Positions 15,860 through 25,543 of a stretch of DNA of 55,148 bases are shown piece after piece. The translations under genes were made by a program, and so were the position numbers. How positions within the stretch are numbered: the stretch's first letter is position 1; each line of letters opens with the position of its first letter. This DNA comes from Actinomadura geliboluensis (GTDB taxonomy: Bacteria; Actinomycetota; Actinomycetes; Streptosporangiales; Streptosporangiaceae), in contig NZ_VCKZ01000008.1 in NCBI RefSeq assembly GCF_005889745.1, forward strand, positions 1-55,148, written 5' to 3'. The notes under the pieces are model-generated. The model did not search any database. It worked only from the letters and a program-made list of their open reading frames with translations, and was not told where the DNA came from.

Positions 15860-16645
15860 ATGATCGCCATCGTGGCCGCACTGAACGTCTTCCCCGTCAA
15901 GAGCGCCGGCGGCGTCGCGCTCGCCGAGGCCGAGCTGACGCCGAACGGGCTGCGGCACGACCGCGAGTTCATGCTCGTCCGCCCGGACGGGCGGCACCTC
16001 TCGCAGCGGGAGATCCCCGAACTCGCCCTGCTCCGGCCCGACTTCGACGGCGTCAAGCTCACCGTCTCCAGCCCGCTCGCGGACATGCCGCTGGTGTGCG
16101 AGGCGGTGGACGGCCCGGCGCTCGACGTCACCGTCCACAAGCGCCCCTGCCAGGGCGTCGACCAGGGCGACGAGGCGGCCCGCTGGTTCTCGGCCGCGCT
16201 CGGCACCCCGTGCCGCCTCGTCCGGTTCACCGGCACGCGGCCCACCCTGACCGGCGGCGGCACGCTCACCTTCGCCGACGGCTACCCGGTCTCCGTCCTG
16301 TCCGCCGAGTCGCTGGACGACCTCAACCGGCGGGTCGAGGACCCCCTGCAGATGGCCCGGTTCCGGCCCAACATCGTCCTGCGCGGCCTCGGCCCGTACG
16401 GGGAGGACGCCGCCACCCGGCTGCGCAGCGGCACGGCCGAGATCGAGCTGGTCCGGCCGACGGGCCGCTGCGTGATCATCAACACCGACCAGGAGACGGC
16501 CCGCCGCGCGCCAGGACCGCTCCGCGCGCTCGCCCGCTACCGCACCGCCCGCTTCGACGGCGCCCGCGAGATCATGTTCGGCCGCCTCGGCGTCCCCCGC
16601 GCGACGGGTGTCCTGCGCGTCGGCGACGAACTGGCGGTCTCCTAG
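15860..16645 (+). CDS. MOSC-domain protein
   Basis: A 261-residue protein with an N-terminal MOSC beta-barrel domain (VAALNVFPVKSAGGVALAEAE; NGLRHDREFMLV) and a C-terminal MOSC (Moco sulfurase C-terminal) domain (FADGYPVSVLSAESLDDLNRR; RFRPNIVLRG). The conserved cysteine is present in RPTGRCVIINTD. Family members such as YcbX/mARC bind molybdenum cofactor and transfer sulfur or reduce N-hydroxylated compounds. There is no ferredoxin domain here. It starts at ATG 15860 and ends 3 bases from the convergent pgsA stop. Confidence 0.9.
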   Translation: MIAIVAALNVFPVKSAGGVALAEAELTPNGLRHDREFMLVRPDGRHLSQREIPELALLRPDFDGVKLTVSSPLADMPLVCEAVDGPALDVTVHKRPCQGVDQGDEAARWFSAALGTPCRLVRFTGTRPTLTGGGTLTFADGYPVSVLSAESLDDLNRRVEDPLQMARFRPNIVLRGLGPYGEDAATRLRSGTAEIELVRPTGRCVIINTDQETARRAPGPLRALARYRTARFDGAREIMFGRLGVPRATGVLRVGDELAVS

Positions 16646-16648
16646 CGG

Positions 16649-17239
16649 TCAGGACGCCGCGGGCGCGCGGCGCAGCCGCCACGCCCGGACGAGGTAGTCG
16701 ACCCCGGTCACCACCGTGACCGCGAGGGCGGCGCCCATCGTCAGCCACCGCACATAGTCGAGCGGGCCGGGCAGGATGTAGAAGCCGATGGCGATGACCT
16801 GCAGCATCGTCTTCAGCTTCCCGCCCTTGCTGGCCGGGATCACGCCGTGCCGGATCACGACGAAGCGCAGCACCGTGATGCCGATCTCGCGGACCATGAT
16901 GACGGCCGTCACCCACCACCACAGCTCCCCCATCGCCGACAGGCTGACCAGCGCGGCGCCGGTGAGCGCCTTGTCGGCGATCGGGTCGGCGATCTTGCCG
17001 AAGTCGGTGACCAGGCCGCGGGCCCGCGCGATGTCGCCGTCGATCTTGTCGGTGATCGAGGCGGCGGCGAACACCGCGAACGCGGCGAGCCGCCAGCCGG
17101 TGCCGTCCAGGAACAGCAGCCACACGAACAGCGGGACGAGCGCGATCCGGACCATCGTCAGCGCGTTGGCGATGTTCCAGACGCCCGCCTGCGGCGGGTC
17201 GGGCGCGCCCGCGACCGGTTCCGTGGCGCCGGCGGTCAT
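16649..17239 (-). CDS. pgsA: CDP-diacylglycerol-glycerol-3-phosphate 3-phosphatidyltransferase
   Basis: A 196-residue membrane enzyme of the CDP-alcohol phosphotransferase family. It makes phosphatidylglycerol phosphate from CDP-diacylglycerol and glycerol-3-phosphate. The signature DGx2ARx8Gx3Dx3D is complete in [20 protein letters not shown] followed by PIADKAL. The N-terminus [20 protein letters not shown] is typical, and several hydrophobic segments follow. The ATG at 17239 overlaps the rimO stop (17236-17239), so the pair is translationally coupled. The order rimO-pgsA downstream of ftsK is usual in actinobacteria. Confidence 0.93.
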   Translation of the reverse strand: MTAGATEPVAGAPDPPQAGVWNIANALTMVRIALVPLFVWLLFLDGTGWRLAAFAVFAAASITDKIDGDIARARGLVTDFGKIADPIADKALTGAALVSLSAMGELWWWVTAVIMVREIGITVLRFVVIRHGVIPASKGGKLKTMLQVIAIGFYILPGPLDYVRWLTMGAALAVTVVTGVDYLVRAWRLRRAPAAS

Positions 17240-18648
17240 GCGATGTCCGCGATCAGGTCCACGCCGTCGCTGCCGATGACGCGCGCCTCCACGATCTCGC
17301 CCAGCGCGAGGCCGTCGCCGCGCACGAGGACCGTCCCGTCCACCTCCGGCGCCTGGTGCTCGGCGCGGCCCTCGAACCCGCCGCCGTCGGCCTTCTCCTC
17401 CAGCAGGACGCGGACCGTGGAGCCGATCCGGTCCTCGGCGCGCTGGGACGTCAGCTCCTCGGCCAGCTCCGACAGCTCCTCGACGCGGCGGGCGACCTCG
17501 TCCGGGTCGAGCTTGCCGTCGAGGTCCGCGGCCTCCGTGCCGTCCTCGTCGGAGTAGCCGAACACGCCGACCGCGTCCAGCCGCGCGGCGGACAGGAACT
17601 CCGCCAGCTCCTCGAAGTCGTCCTCGGTCTCACCGGGGAAGCCGACGATGAAGTTGGACCGCACGCCCGCCTCCGGGGCCAGCTCGCGGATCTGGCCGAG
17701 CAGCCCGAGGAACCGCTCCCGGTCGCCGAACCGCCGCATCGACCGCAGCACCGGGCCGCTCGCGTGCTGGAACGACATGTCGAAGTAGGGCGCGACGCCC
17801 GGCGTGCCGCAGATCGCCTCGATGAGCCCCGGGCGGGTCTCGGCGGGCTGCAGGTAGCTGACCCGGACCCGCTCGATCCCGTCCACGGCGGCGAGGCCCG
17901 GCAGCAGCTTCTCCAGCGCGCGCAGGTCGCCGAGGTCCTTGCCGTAGGACGTCGAGTTCTCGCTGACGAGGACCAGCTCGCGGACGCCGTGCCCGGCGAG
18001 CCAGCGCGCCTCCTCCAGCACCTCCGCCGGCGGCCGCGACACGTACGCGCCGCGGAACGCGGGGATCGCGCAGAACGTGCAGCGCCGGTCGCAGCCGGAC
18101 GCCAGCTTCAGCGGCGCCACCGGACCGCCGCCGAGCCGCCGCCGCAGCACCCGCGGGCCGGACGCGGGCGCCACCCCGGCCGGCAGGTCCGCCGGCGCGC
18201 CGTGCCCCGGGACCGCCACCGCGGACGCCGACCGCTCCACCGGGCTGATCGGCAGCAGCGTGCGGCGGTCGCGCGGGGTGTGCGCGTCGCGCCGGCGGCC
18301 AGCCATGACGTCGTCGAGCCGCTCCCCGATGCCGGCGTAGTCGTCGAACCCGAGGACGGCGTCGGCCTCCGGCAGGGCCTCCGCCAGCTCCCTGCCGTAC
18401 CGCTCGGCCATGCACCCGGCCGCGACGACCTTGGCGCCGGAGTCGTGCGCGGCCAGCAGCGTGTCGATGGAGTCCTTCTTGGCGGCCTCGATGAACCCGC
18501 AGGTGTTGACGACGACCACGTCCGCGCCGTCGGCGCCCTCGGTCAGGTCCCAGCCCGCGTCCTCGATGCGCGCGGCGAGCTCCTCGGAATCGACCTCGTT
18601 GCGGGCGCAGCCGAGCGTGATGAGCGAGACCTTGCGGCGAGTGGACAT
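17236..18648 (-). CDS. rimO: Ribosomal protein S12 methylthiotransferase RimO
   Basis: A 470-residue radical SAM methylthiotransferase that modifies an Asp of ribosomal protein S12. The N-terminal UPF0004 domain begins [21 protein letters not shown]. The radical SAM triad is CDRRCTFC (about residues 184-191) and is followed by AIPAFRG. RimO-type [14 protein letters not shown] and [15 protein letters not shown] follow, then a C-terminal TRAM-like domain with [23 protein letters not shown] linker of about 40 residues rich in Ala/Gly/Pro precedes the SAM motif. ATG 18648 is preferred to one 72 bases upstream because the conserved N-terminus starts here. Confidence 0.93.
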   Translation of the reverse strand: MSTRRKVSLITLGCARNEVDSEELAARIEDAGWDLTEGADGADVVVVNTCGFIEAAKKDSIDTLLAAHDSGAKVVAAGCMAERYGRELAEALPEADAVLGFDDYAGIGERLDDVMAGRRRDAHTPRDRRTLLPISPVERSASAVAVPGHGAPADLPAGVAPASGPRVLRRRLGGGPVAPLKLASGCDRRCTFCAIPAFRGAYVSRPPAEVLEEARWLAGHGVRELVLVSENSTSYGKDLGDLRALEKLLPGLAAVDGIERVRVSYLQPAETRPGLIEAICGTPGVAPYFDMSFQHASGPVLRSMRRFGDRERFLGLLGQIRELAPEAGVRSNFIVGFPGETEDDFEELAEFLSAARLDAVGVFGYSDEDGTEAADLDGKLDPDEVARRVEELSELAEELTSQRAEDRIGSTVRVLLEEKADGGGFEGRAEHQAPEVDGTVLVRGDGLALGEIVEARVIGSDGVDLIADIA

Positions 18649-18726
18649 GCCCCTAAAGGTAATGGGCCCGGGCGACTTCGCGCGCCAGCGGGGTCGGGGC
18701 GCGCCGCCGCGTCCGCGCACCCGCGC

Positions 18727-19479
18727 TCAGGCGTGCTCGGGGTCGTTGCGGTCGAAGCTGAGCCGCTGCACGCCCTTGCCCTTGCCCGGCGAGCCGATGT
18801 CCTTGCCGTTGACGGTCAGGTTGACGCTGCCGCCGACGCCGACCACCAGCTTGACCTTCTTCTTGGCGGTGAAGTCCTTCTCGTCGCCCTTGTGCAGGGT
18901 GCCGATGAACAGCGTCTCGCCCTTGTCGCCGATGACGTTCAGCCAGGTCGTGCGCTTGGCCTGGACGCGCACGTCGACCTTGGTGCGCGGCGCCTCCGCG
19001 ACCGGCGCGCCGCTCTTCGGCGGCGCGGACGACGGGGCGTGCGCGGACGGCGCCGGCGTCCCGGCGACCTGCCGGGCGGTGCGCTCCTCGCCGCCGCCGC
19101 GGTGCCCGACCACCTGCACGACGCCGTAGATGACGACGAGGGCGAGCGCGAGCGCCATCGCGGCGCTCCAGTTCGGCGCCTTGCGCTCGCGGAACGCGAC
19201 GGGCTGCTCCGGCTCGAACGCCGAGACCGCCGACACCGGCTGCGGGGCGCCGCCGTGCGCGGCGTCGAACTCGGCGACGAGCGGCTCGGGGTCGATGCCG
19301 ATGACCCGCGAGATGCTGCGGATGTGGCCGCGGGCGTAGAAGTTGCCGCCGCACAGCGAGAAGTCGTCGGCCTCCATGCCGCGGATCACGGTCTCCCGGA
19401 TCCGGGTCTGGAGACTGACCTGTGTCACCGAGAGACCGGCCCGCTGACGCTCCTCCGCCAAGGTCTCACCGATGCTCAC
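18727..19479 (-). CDS. RodZ-like membrane HTH protein (HTH_25 + DUF4115)
   Basis: A 250-residue protein. A cytoplasmic HTH starts SIGETLAEERQRAGLSVTQV and contains GGNFYARGHIRSISRVIGID. One membrane segment follows (AAMALALALVVIYGVVQVVG), then a Pro/Ala linker and a C-terminal DUF4115 beta domain (KRTTWLNVIGDKGETLFIGT; VVGVGGSVNLTVNGKDI). This is the RodZ architecture, which links MreB and cell shape in rods. In actinobacteria the equivalent protein sits between ftsK and rimO/pgsA as here, and its role is unclear. The GTG at 19479 has an excellent AAGGAGG 6 bases upstream, so longer frames are rejected. Confidence 0.88.
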   Translation of the reverse strand: MSIGETLAEERQRAGLSVTQVSLQTRIRETVIRGMEADDFSLCGGNFYARGHIRSISRVIGIDPEPLVAEFDAAHGGAPQPVSAVSAFEPEQPVAFRERKAPNWSAAMALALALVVIYGVVQVVGHRGGGEERTARQVAGTPAPSAHAPSSAPPKSGAPVAEAPRTKVDVRVQAKRTTWLNVIGDKGETLFIGTLHKGDEKDFTAKKKVKLVVGVGGSVNLTVNGKDIGSPGKGKGVQRLSFDRNDPEHA

Positions 19480-19618
19480 CTCGGGCCTCCTTCGGGGGCG
19501 CTCGCGGCCGATCTTCCGGGACACCAGTCTAGGAACGGCCATGCCCGATCGGCGACAGCCGACACGTTCGAAACAGGGCAAGATTTCGCATCATTCCGCA
19601 ATGCCCCGTCCTCTCCGG

Positions 19619-22285
19619 TCAGCCGCCGCCGCGCAGTTCCGCGAGCACGCCGGGGAGGTCGTCCGGCTTGGCCAGCACGTCCCGCGCCTTGGATCCCTCG
19701 CTCGGCCCGACGATGTCGCGGCTCTCCATCAGGTCCATCAGCCGGCCGGCCTTGGCGAAGCCGACGCGGAGCTTGCGCTGGAGCATCGACGTCGACCCGA
19801 ACTGGGTCGACACGACCAGCTCGATCGCCTGGACGAGCAGGTCCATGTCGTCGCCGATCTCCTCGTCGATCTCCTTCTTCGGCTTGTTCGCCTCGGCGAC
19901 GTCCTCCCGGTAGTTCGCCTCCATCTGCCCCTTGCAGTGGTCGACGATCCCGTGGATCTCCTTCTCCGCGACGTAGGCGTTCTGCAGGCGCATGGGCTTG
20001 CTCGCGCCCATCGGCAGGAACAGCGCGTCGCCCTGCCCGACGAGCTTCTCCGCGCCCGGCTGGTCGAGGATGACGCGGCTGTCGGACAGCGAGGACGTCG
20101 CGAACGCCAGCCGGGACGGCACGTTCGCCTTGATGAGCCCGGTGACGACGTCCACCGACGGCCGCTGCGTCGCGAGCACCAGGTGGATGCCGGCGGCGCG
20201 CGCGAGCTGGGTGATGCGGACGACCGAGTCCTCGACGTCGCGGGGCGCGACCATCATCAGGTCGGCCAGCTCGTCCACGATGACGAGCATGTATGGGTAC
20301 GGGGTGTAGACGCGCTCGCTGCCGGGCGGCGGCTTGAGCTTGCCCGCCTTGACCGCCTTGTTGAAGTCGTCGATGTGCCGGTACCCGGACGCGGCCAGGT
20401 CGTCGTAGCGGCGGTCCATCTCGCCGACGACCCATTCGAGGGCCTCGGCGGCCTTCTTCGGGTTGGTGATGATCGGCGTGATCAGGTGCGGGATGCCCTG
20501 GTACATCGTCAGCTCGACCCGCTTGGGGTCGACGAGGATCATCCGCACCTCGTCAGGCGTGGCGCGCATCAGGATCGAGGTGATGAGCCCGTTGATGCAC
20601 GTCGACTTGCCCGCGCCGGTGGCGCCCGCGATGAGGATGTGCGGCATCTTCGCCAGGTTCGCCACGACCGTGCGGCCCTCGACGTCCTTGCCGAGCCCGA
20701 CGATCATCGGGTGGTGCTCGTTGGTCGCGGCGGGCGAGCGCAGCACGTCGCCGAGGCTGACGATGTCCTTGTCGGTGTTGGGGATCTCCACCCCGATCGC
20801 CGACTTGCCGGGGATCGGGGAGATGATCCGCACGTCGGCGCTCTTCACCGCGTAGGCGATGTTCTTGGTCAGCGCGGTGACCTTCTCGACCTTCACCGCC
20901 GGGCCCAGCTCGATCTCGTACCGGGTGATCGTCGGGCCCCGGGTGAACCCGGTGACCTGCGCGTCGATGTCGAACTGCTCCAGCACGCCGGTCAGCGCGT
21001 TCACGACCGTGTCGTTGGCCTTCGTCCGCGGCTTGGACACGCTGCCGGGCCGCAGCGCCGACGGGTCGGGCAGCACGTAGATCTCGCCGGACGACGACAG
21101 CGGCAGCTGCTCGGACCGGCGCGGCGCGGGCGTCGGGTCGGGCACCTCGTGGGGCGCGTCCGCGGCCGCGGCAGGGTCGGCGGCGTGCTCGTCGGCGGTC
21201 TCGTCCGCCGCCCCGTCCATCGTCCCGTCCATCGCCTCGTCGTCGAGGGGCGGCGCGGGCGGCGGCACGTCGGCGCCGAACGGGTCGGGCTCGAACAGCT
21301 CGTCGGCGAGGTCGCGGCGCGGCCGGGCGGCCTTCTTCGGCTCGTCCTCCAGCAGCGGCGTGTCGTAGGGCCGGGAGTGCTCGCCGACCTCCAGCTCGCC
21401 GTCGCCGTCCTCGGTCTCGGGCTTCTTCTTGCGGCGCCGCTTCTTCGGCGCCTCCGCGTCCTCGCCCGCGGTCGCGGACGGGTGCTCCGGGCGGCCCTGC
21501 AGCGTCGCCATCGCCCACAGGTCGGCGACCCGCTCGGGGACCTTCGCGATCGGCGTCGCGGTGACGACCAGCAGCCCGAACCCGGACAGGAGCAGCAGCA
21601 GCGGCACGGCCACCCAGCCGCTGAGCGCCGCGTCCAGCGGCGCCGACACCAGCCAGCCGACGACGCCGCCGGACTCGCGGACGCCGTCCATGTCGTCCGC
21701 CGGGGACGGGACCCCGGCGGCGATGTGCAGGATGCCGAGCACGCCGACGCCGAGCGCGGTGATGCCGATGACGACGCGGCCGGTGTCCTCGTGCTGCTCG
21801 GGGTGGCGCAGCGTCCGCCACGCCAGCAGCGCCAGCAGGACGGGCAGCGCCATCGCCAGGATGCCGATCCCGCCGCGCACGACCTTCTCCAGCGCGATCG
21901 TGACGACGCCGTCCGGCCGGAACCAGGTCACCGAGGCCAGCACGATCGAGGAGCCGAGCAGCGCCAGCCCGAGGCCGTCGCGCCGGTGCTCGGGGTCGAG
22001 GTTGCGGGCCCCGTGCCCGTAGGCGCGGAAGACCGACCCGACCGCGACGGCGGCGAGCAGGTACAGCTTGAACAGCAGCTTGAAGAACCCGAGGACGGCC
22101 TGGGAGATCGGATCGGGCTTCTGCGGGGGGCGCCCCCGCCCCGAGCCGCGGCCGCTCTTGGCGGTGCCGCCCTTGGCGGCGCCGCTCGTTCGCTTCCGGG
22201 GGGTCGAACCTGCGGGCTTGCGAGCCGCACTGCCCCCCGTGCGCGAGGAGGAGGTCTTCGCGCCCCCGGACGCACGTGTGGCCAT
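19619..22285 (-). CDS. ftsK: DNA translocase FtsK/SpoIIIE
   Basis: An 888-residue septal DNA pump. A basic Lys/Arg/Ser-rich N-terminus (about 55 residues) precedes four membrane helices (to about residue 240). A long acidic/proline-rich linker (about 260-400) follows. The motor has Walker A GATGAGKS (about 553-560) and Walker B LVIVDELADL (about 670). The C-terminal gamma winged-helix domain is STSMLQRKLRVGFAKAGRLM. It moves chromosome ends across the division or sporulation septum. The ATG at 22285 lacks a clear Shine-Dalgarno sequence, so a start a few codons upstream is possible. It is downstream of rnj, with a strong hairpin between. Confidence 0.94.
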   Translation of the reverse strand: MATRASGGAKTSSSRTGGSAARKPAGSTPRKRTSGAAKGGTAKSGRGSGRGRPPQKPDPISQAVLGFFKLLFKLYLLAAVAVGSVFRAYGHGARNLDPEHRRDGLGLALLGSSIVLASVTWFRPDGVVTIALEKVVRGGIGILAMALPVLLALLAWRTLRHPEQHEDTGRVVIGITALGVGVLGILHIAAGVPSPADDMDGVRESGGVVGWLVSAPLDAALSGWVAVPLLLLLSGFGLLVVTATPIAKVPERVADLWAMATLQGRPEHPSATAGEDAEAPKKRRRKKKPETEDGDGELEVGEHSRPYDTPLLEDEPKKAARPRRDLADELFEPDPFGADVPPPAPPLDDEAMDGTMDGAADETADEHAADPAAAADAPHEVPDPTPAPRRSEQLPLSSSGEIYVLPDPSALRPGSVSKPRTKANDTVVNALTGVLEQFDIDAQVTGFTRGPTITRYEIELGPAVKVEKVTALTKNIAYAVKSADVRIISPIPGKSAIGVEIPNTDKDIVSLGDVLRSPAATNEHHPMIVGLGKDVEGRTVVANLAKMPHILIAGATGAGKSTCINGLITSILMRATPDEVRMILVDPKRVELTMYQGIPHLITPIITNPKKAAEALEWVVGEMDRRYDDLAASGYRHIDDFNKAVKAGKLKPPPGSERVYTPYPYMLVIVDELADLMMVAPRDVEDSVVRITQLARAAGIHLVLATQRPSVDVVTGLIKANVPSRLAFATSSLSDSRVILDQPGAEKLVGQGDALFLPMGASKPMRLQNAYVAEKEIHGIVDHCKGQMEANYREDVAEANKPKKEIDEEIGDDMDLLVQAIELVVSTQFGSTSMLQRKLRVGFAKAGRLMDLMESRDIVGPSEGSKARDVLAKPDDLPGVLAELRGGG

Positions 22286-22347
22286 GGTTATGAGAGTAAC
22301 CAAGGACCCTCGGGGTTCCCGGGATGGCGCGGGGGCGTGTTGGGAAT

Positions 22348-22397
22348 CGGACGGCCGCGGGGCTCCCCGCCCGGAGGCGGTGCCCCGCGGCCGTCCG
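22348..22397 (-). terminator. 16-bp-stem terminator after rnj
   Basis: Arms 22348-22363 and 22382-22397 are exact reverse complements. The 18-base loop can itself form a 5-bp stem (CCGCC/GGCGG). It lies 10 bases beyond the rnj stop and before ftsK. Confidence 0.8.
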
Positions 22398-22407
22398 CCG
22401 CGGTCCG

Positions 22408-24093
22408 CTAGACCTCCACGACCACCGGGACGATCATCGGGCGGCGGCGGTAGTTGTCGCTCACCCACTTGCCGACGGTGCGCCGGATGAGCTGGCTCAT
22501 CTGGTGCAGGTCGTTGACCCCGTCGCCGGCGGCGTCCCGCAGCACGCCCTCGATCCGCTCGATGATCTCGTCGAAGTCCTCGTTGACGATGCCGGCGCCG
22601 CGGGCGTGCACCTCCGGCCCGGCGACGATCTTGCCGGACGTCGAGTCGATGCCGACGACGATGGAGACGAACCCCTCCTCGCCGAGGATGCGCCGGTCCT
22701 TCAGCGAGGTCTCGGTGATCTCGCCGACCGACAGGCCGTCCACGTACACGTACCCGGCGGGGACGGCGCCGACGATCTTGGCGCGCCCGTCCACCAGGTC
22801 GACGACGACGCCGTCCTCGGCGATGACGACGCCCTCCTCCGGGACGCCGGTGAGCGCGGCCAGCTTGGCGTGCGCGCGCAGGTGCCGCCACTCGCCGTGG
22901 ATCGGGACGAAGTTGGCGGGCTTCGTCACGTTCAGCACGTACAGCAGCTCCCCGGCGGAGGCGTGCCCGGACACGTGCACGAGCGCGTTGCCCTTGTGCA
23001 CGACGCGGGCGCCCCAGCGGGTCAGGCCGTTGATGACGCGGTTGACCGCGTTCTCATTGCCGGGGATCAGCGAGGACGCCAGCATGACGGTGTCGCCCTC
23101 GGTGATGCGGATCGAGTGGTCGCGGTTCGCCATCCGCGACAGCGCCGACATCGGCTCGCCCTGCGACCCGGTGCACACCAGCACCAGCCGGTCGGCGGGG
23201 ATGTCGTCCAGGTCCCGCTGCTCGACCATGATGCCGTCGGGCACGTTGAGGTAGCCGAGTTCGCGCGCGACGCCCATGTTGCGGACCATGGACCGGCCGA
23301 TGAAGCAGACCTTGCGGCCGTTGGCGACGGCGGCGTCCAGGACCTGCTGCACGCGGTGGATGTGGGAGGCGAAGCAGGCGACGATGAGCCGCTCCTTCGC
23401 GGTGCGGAACACCTCGTCCACGACCGGGCCGATGTTGCGCTCGCTGGTGACGAACCCGGGCACCTCGGCGTTGGTCGAGTCGGCCATCAGCAGGTCGACG
23501 CCCTCGGCGCCGAGCCGGGCGAAGCCGGGCAGGTCGGTGAGCCGGCCGTCCAGCGGGAGCTGGTCCATCTTGAAGTCGCCGGTGTGCAGGACGAGCCCGG
23601 CGGGGGTGCGGACGGCCACGGCGAGCGCGTCCGGGATGGAGTGGTTGACGGCGAGGAACTCGCAGTCGAACGGCCCGAAGACGCGGCGCTCGCCCTCCAC
23701 GACCACGTCGGTGACCGGTTTGATGCGGTGCTCGGTGAGCTTGGCCTCCAGCAGCGCGAGCGTGAGCTTGGAGCCGACGAGGGGGATGTCGCGGCGTTCG
23801 CGCAGCAGGTAGGGGACGGCGCCGATGTGGTCTTCGTGGCCGTGCGTGAGGACGACCGCCTCGACGTCGTCGAGGCGGTCCCTGATGTATTCGAAGTCGG
23901 GCAGGATCAGGTCGACGCCGGGCTGCTCGGTCTCGGGGAACAGCACGCCGCAGTCGACGATGAGCAGGCGTCCGCCGTACTCGAACACCGTCATGTTGCG
24001 GCCGATCTCCCCCAGCCCGCCGAGCGCGACGATGCGCAGCCCGCCCTCGGGCGGCGCGGGCGGGTCCGACAGCTCCGGGTGAGGATGACTCAC
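22408..24093 (-). CDS. rnj: Ribonuclease J
   Basis: A 561-residue metallo-beta-lactamase/beta-CASP ribonuclease with 5'-3' exo- and endonuclease activity. The zinc motif is H84-G-H86-E-D88-H89 in LTHGHEDHIGAVPYLL. LIVDCGVLFPE and LMADSTNAEVPGF are further RNase J landmarks. It matures and degrades mRNA and rRNA, and complements PNPase encoded further along this window. The ATG at 24093 overlaps the dapA stop (ATGA, 24090-24093), so dapA and rnj are translated together, the standard actinobacterial arrangement. Confidence 0.95.
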   Translation of the reverse strand: MSHPHPELSDPPAPPEGGLRIVALGGLGEIGRNMTVFEYGGRLLIVDCGVLFPETEQPGVDLILPDFEYIRDRLDDVEAVVLTHGHEDHIGAVPYLLRERRDIPLVGSKLTLALLEAKLTEHRIKPVTDVVVEGERRVFGPFDCEFLAVNHSIPDALAVAVRTPAGLVLHTGDFKMDQLPLDGRLTDLPGFARLGAEGVDLLMADSTNAEVPGFVTSERNIGPVVDEVFRTAKERLIVACFASHIHRVQQVLDAAVANGRKVCFIGRSMVRNMGVARELGYLNVPDGIMVEQRDLDDIPADRLVLVCTGSQGEPMSALSRMANRDHSIRITEGDTVMLASSLIPGNENAVNRVINGLTRWGARVVHKGNALVHVSGHASAGELLYVLNVTKPANFVPIHGEWRHLRAHAKLAALTGVPEEGVVIAEDGVVVDLVDGRAKIVGAVPAGYVYVDGLSVGEITETSLKDRRILGEEGFVSIVVGIDSTSGKIVAGPEVHARGAGIVNEDFDEIIERIEGVLRDAAGDGVNDLHQMSQLIRRTVGKWVSDNYRRRPMIVPVVVEV

Positions 24094-25028
24094 CGGGCGA
24101 CCTCCGGCATGGCGACCTCAGGCACTTTGACTCCCCCTATCGTGAGGTCTTCTCGCAGGCGCGCCGCGAACTCCGGCGTAGCCTCCACCAGCGGCGCGCG
24201 GAGCGCGCCGCCTCCGGGAAGGCCGAGCAGGTTCAGCGCTGCCTTGACGGCGATGGCGCCCTGCGTTCGGGTCATGATGGCGGTGACCACGGGCAGCAGC
24301 CGCCGGTGGATCTCCAGCGCCCGCCCGTGCTCACCGGCGCGGTATGCGTCGATCATCTCATGGAGTTCGACGCCGACGACATGTCCGACCACGCTGACGA
24401 ACCCCGCCGCGCCGACCGACAGCCAGGGCAGGTTGAGGTTGTCGTCGCCGGAGTACCAGACCAGGTCGGTCGCGGCCATCACCCGCGACGCGCCGAACAG
24501 GTCGCCCTTGGCGTCCTTGACGGCGATGATCCGCGGGTGGTCGGCGAGCTGGACGAGCGTGTCGTTCTCGATCGGCACCCCGGCGCGCCCCGGGATGTCG
24601 TACAGCATGCAGGGCAGGCCCGTCGCGTCGGCCACGGCGGTGAAGTGGCGGACGAGGCCCTCCTGCGGGGGCTTGTTGTAGTAGGGCGTGACCACGAGCA
24701 GCCCGTGCGCGCCGGCGGCCTCGGCCTGCCGGGCGAGTTTCAGGGTGTGCTCGGTGTGGTTCGTCCCGGCACCGGCGACGATCACGGCGCGGTCGCCGAC
24801 CGCCTCGATGACCGCGCGCAGAAGCTTGCTCTTCTCGTCGTCGCTCGTCGTGGGCGACTCGCCCGTCGTCCCGTTGACGACGAGGCCGTCGTGGCGCCGC
24901 TCGTCGACCAGGTGGGTCGCGAGGCGCGCGGCGCCGTCGTAGTCGACGCCGCCGTCGGGCAGGAACGGGGTGACCATGGCGGTCAGCATCCGTCCAAACG
25001 GAGCGTCAGTCGTTGTGCTGGGTGCCAT
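24090..25028 (-). CDS. dapA: 4-Hydroxy-tetrahydrodipicolinate synthase
   Basis: A 312-residue DapA that condenses pyruvate with aspartate semialdehyde in the lysine/meso-diaminopimelate pathway. The Schiff-base lysine is K171 in IIAVKDAKGD; Y143 sits in MLYDIPGRAG, and the N-terminal substrate motif is NGTTGESPTTSDDEK. The ATG at 25028 is chosen over an upstream in-frame start because the family N-terminus (GRMLTAMVTPF) begins shortly after. It overlaps rnj. dapB lies 13 kb away, and no thyX is seen between them as it often is in related genomes. Confidence 0.94.
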   Translation of the reverse strand: MAPSTTTDAPFGRMLTAMVTPFLPDGGVDYDGAARLATHLVDERRHDGLVVNGTTGESPTTSDDEKSKLLRAVIEAVGDRAVIVAGAGTNHTEHTLKLARQAEAAGAHGLLVVTPYYNKPPQEGLVRHFTAVADATGLPCMLYDIPGRAGVPIENDTLVQLADHPRIIAVKDAKGDLFGASRVMAATDLVWYSGDDNLNLPWLSVGAAGFVSVVGHVVGVELHEMIDAYRAGEHGRALEIHRRLLPVVTAIMTRTQGAIAVKAALNLLGLPGGGALRAPLVEATPEFAARLREDLTIGGVKVPEVAMPEVAR

Positions 25029-25103
25029 GCAACGAACGGTACCGTTCCGGCCGTTCCTCTTGGACCCGCAGGTCGTACATAACGTCGCCCGAAAAAGGGA
25101 GAA

Positions 25104-25141
25104 GCCGCCGCCACACGCTCGGGGGTACGCGTGGCGGCGGC
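25104..25141 (-). terminator. Rho-independent-type terminator of the 73-aa gene
   Basis: GCCGCCGCCAC (25104-25114) pairs with GTGGCGGCGGC (25131-25141). Read on the minus strand the stem is followed by TTCTCCCTTTTTC, an unusual U-rich tail for this genome. It lies 42 bases after the stop of the small minus-strand gene. Confidence 0.75.
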
Positions 25142-25183
25142 TCCCACCTCCACATCGTGGCACGCAAAAGCGGCGTTACGGGG

Positions 25184-25405
25184 TCAGTCCGGCCACTTCC
25201 CGGACTCGATCGCATAACGTGACCCCGTGGTCATCTCGTGCAACCGGACACGCAGCTCCTCGACGTCGGGAGTGCGCACGAGATCGTTGCCGCGGACGGC
25301 CCACCAGAGGCCGGACCCGCCCCGCCCGATCCGCCAGCCGGCGAACTCGGCCGACAGCTCGCCGATCCGGTCGGCGTCGCGCCGCGCGGTCCACTGAGCT
25401 CCCAT
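25184..25405 (-). CDS. Small conserved-looking hypothetical protein, 73 aa
   Basis: Starts MGAQWTARRDADRIGELSAE at ATG 25405, with AAGGAAG and GAGG upstream on the minus strand. It contains the aromatic-rich GRGGSGLWWAVRGNDLV and ends AIESGKWPD. It is soluble, mixed-charge, and has no signal or membrane segment. I recall similar short proteins with a WWAVRG-type core in streptomycetes and relatives, without assigned function. It has its own terminator, and an intergenic region of about 140 bases upstream carries its promoter. A function cannot be assigned. Confidence 0.7.
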   Translation of the reverse strand: MGAQWTARRDADRIGELSAEFAGWRIGRGGSGLWWAVRGNDLVRTPDVEELRVRLHEMTTGSRYAIESGKWPD

Positions 25406-25543
25406 GGCCTCGCCCTCGCTTCCTTTGCCGTCCGCTGGTCTCTGCTTGACTTCCGCACCGGGCAATACCCCGGGAGATGAAGGGCTACCCAACCCTTTCT
25501 ACCTGCACGTTCAAGCGAACGGAAACGTCGCGGGCCGGGTTTC

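Noticed and set aside
17356..22411. Two plus-strand frames of 905 and 979 codons opposite rimO, the RodZ-like gene and ftsK
   Set aside because: Antisense shadows of recognised genes, with no motifs or Shine-Dalgarno support.
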